From an uncultured Brachyspira sp. (lineage in GTDB: Bacteria > Cyanobacteriota > Vampirovibrionia > Gastranaerophilales > Gastranaerophilaceae): a stretch of 5,540 nucleotides of DNA. Below the pieces are notes generated by a model, which saw only the letters and a list, made by a program, of their open reading frames with translations, was not told the origin of the DNA and did not search any database. How positions within the stretch are numbered: the stretch's first letter is position 1; the number at the start of each line of letters is the position of its first letter. Shown piece after piece: positions 3,304-5,540 of the stretch. The stretch covers positions 1-5,540 of the forward strand of contig ONYB01000083.1 in assembly GCA_900321895.1 (NCBI GenBank), written 5' to 3'. A program made the position numbers and the translations under genes.

Positions 3304-5540
3304 ATGCCAGGAAAAACTATAACAGTTGATGGTAACTACGCTGCCGCACATGTTGCGTATGCATTAAGCGAAGTATCAGCAATTTACCCAATCACTCCTT
3401 CATCTACAATGGGTGAATGGATTGATGAATGGGCTTCTCAACACAAATTAAACATCTGGGGCAAACCTGTAAGAGTTGCCGAAATGCAATCTGAAGCAGG
3501 TGCTGCAGGTGCTGTACACGGTTCTTTGGCAGCAGGTTCGTTGACTTCAACTTACACTGCTTCTCAGGGCTTATTATTGATGATTCCTGTAATGCACAAA
3601 ATGGCAGGGGAAATGCTTCCTCACGTTATTCACGTAGCAGCTCGTGCAATCGCAGCTCAATCATTAGCAATTTTCGGCGATCACTCAGACGTTATGGGTT
3701 GCCGTAACACAGGTTATGCAATGTTAGCAGCTAACTCTGTTCAAGAAGAAATGGATATGGCTTTAGTTGCTCACTTGTCAACTTACAAATCAAAAGTTCC
3801 GTTCTTGCAATTCTTCGACGGTTTCAGAACTTCTCACGAAGTACACAAAATCGAAGAAATTTCTTATGAAGATATTGCAAAATTAGTTGAACCTAAATAC
3901 ATTGAAGAATTCAGAAAACGTGCATTGCGTCCTGAAGCTCCTGTTTGTAAAGTCGGTGCTCAAAATACAGACGTTTACTTCCAAGGACGTGAAACCGTTA
4001 ACAAATACTACGATGCAGTTCCTGATATCGTTCAAGAATATATGGATAAAGTTGCTGCTGTAACAGGCAGACAATATCATCCGTTCGATTACGTTGGAGC
4101 ACCTGATGCTACAGACGTTATCGTTGCTATCGGTTCTGGTTGCGAAACTATCGAAGAAACTATCGAATACTTGAACGCAACTCGTGGTACTAAATACGGT
4201 TTGGTTAAAGTCAGATTGTATAGACCGTTCGACGTTAAACGTTTCATCGCAGTTTTGCCGGAAACAACTAAACGTGTTACTGTTCTTGACAGAACTAAAG
4301 AACCTGGTTCAATCGGCGAACCTTTGTACTTGGATGTTGTTGCAGCTCTTGAAGGCAAAGACATCAGAATTATCGGCGGTCGTTACGGATTGTCATCTAA
4401 AGAATTCACTCCGTCTATGGTTCTCGCTGTTTACAAACACGCTGAAAACAACGGTTTCCACGGATTTACGGTTGGTATCGAAGATGACGTAACAAATAAA
4501 TCTTTGAAAGTTGAAGAGCATATTGTTACCGAACCTGAAGGTACAACAAACTGTATGTTCTGGGGCTTGGGTTCTGACGGTACCGTTGGTGCTAACAAAA
4601 ACTCAATCAAAATTATCGGTCAATACACTAACAAAGATGCTCAAGCATACTTTGCTTATGACTCTAAAAAATCTTTCGGTGTAACAGTTTCTCACTTGAG
4701 ATTTGGCGACAAACCGATTAAATCAACTTACCTTATCACTGCTCCTGACTTTGTATCATGCTCAGCTCACGCATACATCGGCAGATACGATATGTTGAAA
4801 GGTATCAAAGAAGGCGGCACATTCTTGCTTAACAGCCCTTGGTCAAAAGAAGAAGCTTTCTCTCACTTAACAAGAGATATGCAAAAAACTATCATTGACA
4901 AGAAAATCAAATTCTACAACGTAGATGCTGAAGCTCTTATCAAACAACAACCGGGCTTGAGAGGTAAAGGTGCTAACACAGTTATGATGGTTGCATACTT
5001 CAAAGTTTCAGGAATTATTCCGTTTGAACAAGCTTACGAAGGCATGAGAGCCATGACTACCAAAACATTCAAGAAAAAAGGCGACGATGTTGTTAACATG
5101 AACCTCGCATTAATTGACGCAGCTATCAACGCAACAGAAGAAGTTGTTATTCCTGCATCATTAGACGGTGTTTGTGCAGCAGAAGAACCTGTTTTAATTC
5201 CGGATAATGCTTCTGATTTTGCTAAGAAAATTATCAAACCTTCAATGCACTTGAAAGGTGACGATATTCCGGTTTCCGCAATGTCAGTTGACGGGGTTAT
5301 CCCTACAGGCACAGCATGCCTTGAAAAACGTGGTATCGCTCCTCGTGTTCCTCACTGGAATTCAGAATTCTGTATTCAGTGCGGTATCTGTGCTTCAGCT
5401 TGTCCTCACGCAGCAATCAGAACTAAATTGATTGAAAAAGAAGATCTTAAAGATGCTCCTGAATCATTCAATACTATTGAAGCAAAACCGAACGCAAACG
5501 GCGAACACTTCAAAGTTCAAGTTTACTGCAAAGATTGTAC
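3304..5540 (+). CDS. nifJ: Pyruvate:ferredoxin (flavodoxin) oxidoreductase, N-terminal 745 residues (3' end outside window)
   Basis: A single-chain PFOR, normally about 1,170-1,200 residues, of which about 63% is present. The enzyme converts pyruvate and CoA to acetyl-CoA and CO2, reducing ferredoxin, in the cytoplasm; it is the main pyruvate-oxidising route of many anaerobes. Residues 1-250 form domain I with YPITPSS (Thr31), EMQSEAGAAGA (Glu64) and HVAARAIA (Arg114). These fall at the same numbers as the substrate-site residues of the Desulfovibrio africanus enzyme. Domain II follows. The gamma-type domain III contains WGLGSDGTVGANKNSIKIIG (420-439). The ferredoxin-like domain V begins with Cys690, Cys693, Cys696 and Cys700-Pro, a classic CxxCxxCxxxCP ligand set. 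The second cluster starts with Cys742 and Cys745, where the window ends. The TPP-binding domain VI is beyond the edge. The gene has its own promoter and a strong ribosome binding site, and is divergent from the alarmone-synthetase-like gene. No frameshift is seen. Confidence 0.97.
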   Translation, partial: MPGKTITVDGNYAAAHVAYALSEVSAIYPITPSSTMGEWIDEWASQHKLNIWGKPVRVAEMQSEAGAAGAVHGSLAAGSLTSTYTASQGLLLMIPVMHKMAGEMLPHVIHVAARAIAAQSLAIFGDHSDVMGCRNTGYAMLAANSVQEEMDMALVAHLSTYKSKVPFLQFFDGFRTSHEVHKIEEISYEDIAKLVEPKYIEEFRKRALRPEAPVCKVGAQNTDVYFQGRETVNKYYDAVPDIVQEYMDKVAAVTGRQYHPFDYVGAPDATDVIVAIGSGCETIEETIEYLNATRGTKYGLVKVRLYRPFDVKRFIAVLPETTKRVTVLDRTKEPGSIGEPLYLDVVAALEGKDIRIIGGRYGLSSKEFTPSMVLAVYKHAENNGFHGFTVGIEDDVTNKSLKVEEHIVTEPEGTTNCMFWGLGSDGTVGANKNSIKIIGQYTNKDAQAYFAYDSKKSFGVTVSHLRFGDKPIKSTYLITAPDFVSCSAHAYIGRYDMLKGIKEGGTFLLNSPWSKEEAFSHLTRDMQKTIIDKKIKFYNVDAEALIKQQPGLRGKGANTVMMVAYFKVSGIIPFEQAYEGMRAMTTKTFKKKGDDVVNMNLALIDAAINATEEVVIPASLDGVCAAEEPVLIPDNASDFAKKIIKPSMHLKGDDIPVSAMSVDGVIPTGTACLEKRGIAPRVPHWNSEFCIQCGICASACPHAAIRTKLIEKEDLKDAPESFNTIEAKPNANGEHFKVQVYCKDC

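Noticed and set aside
3883..5312. Several 65-102-codon frames inside nifJ on both strands
   Set aside because: All lie wholly within the strong PFOR frame and mirror its codon bias; none has start signals or recognisable content.

Overview
The window reads as ordinary chromosome from an AT-rich, anaerobic, fermentative bacterium. Pyruvate:ferredoxin oxidoreductase and an electron-transfer flavoprotein point to an anaerobe. The N-terminal 'DTVSFGS' stretch of the alarmone-synthetase-like protein, and a degraded C-type-lectin-like tail ending in 'AVCLGD', resemble proteins I associate with gut non-photosynthetic Cyanobacteria (Gastranaerophilales/Melainabacteria). That placement is an inference from memory, not something the sequence proves.

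Layout. Bases 2-220 are the 3' end of etfA on the + strand. Bases 221-551 hold no intact gene. They contain a short hairpin, a three-unit 8-bp tandem repeat, and on the minus strand the orphan 3' end of a gene. That fragment's codons look like the variable region of a diversity-generating retroelement (DGR) target. Next comes a self-contained minus-strand tRNA-Val(UAC) unit: promoter at 644-671, tRNA at 624-552, intrinsic terminator at 547-517. On the + strand, 719-2068 encodes an intact RlmD/TrmA-family rRNA uracil-C5 methyltransferase, apparently with a leaderless start. It converges on, and overlaps by 17 bp, a minus-strand gene (3110-2052) for a stand-alone RelA/SpoT-domain nucleotidyltransferase. 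A 193-bp divergent intergenic region (3111-3303) carries a perfect 9-bp inverted repeat and candidate promoters. It leads into nifJ (3304 to beyond the window), encoding pyruvate:ferredoxin oxidoreductase and cut off in its ferredoxin-like domain.

How the parts relate. EtfA and NifJ both belong to low-potential electron handling, but they are not in one operon here. RlmD and tRNA-Val serve translation. The RelA/SpoT-domain protein would make a nucleotide alarmone or a related pyrophosphorylated product. The most unusual item is the variable-region-like segment at about 311-403: 11 successive codons of the form NNC, all reachable from AAC by changing only adenines. It sits just beyond the tRNA terminator with no gene 5' part attached. 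No reverse transcriptase or template repeat lies in the window, so any active DGR would have to be elsewhere in the genome.
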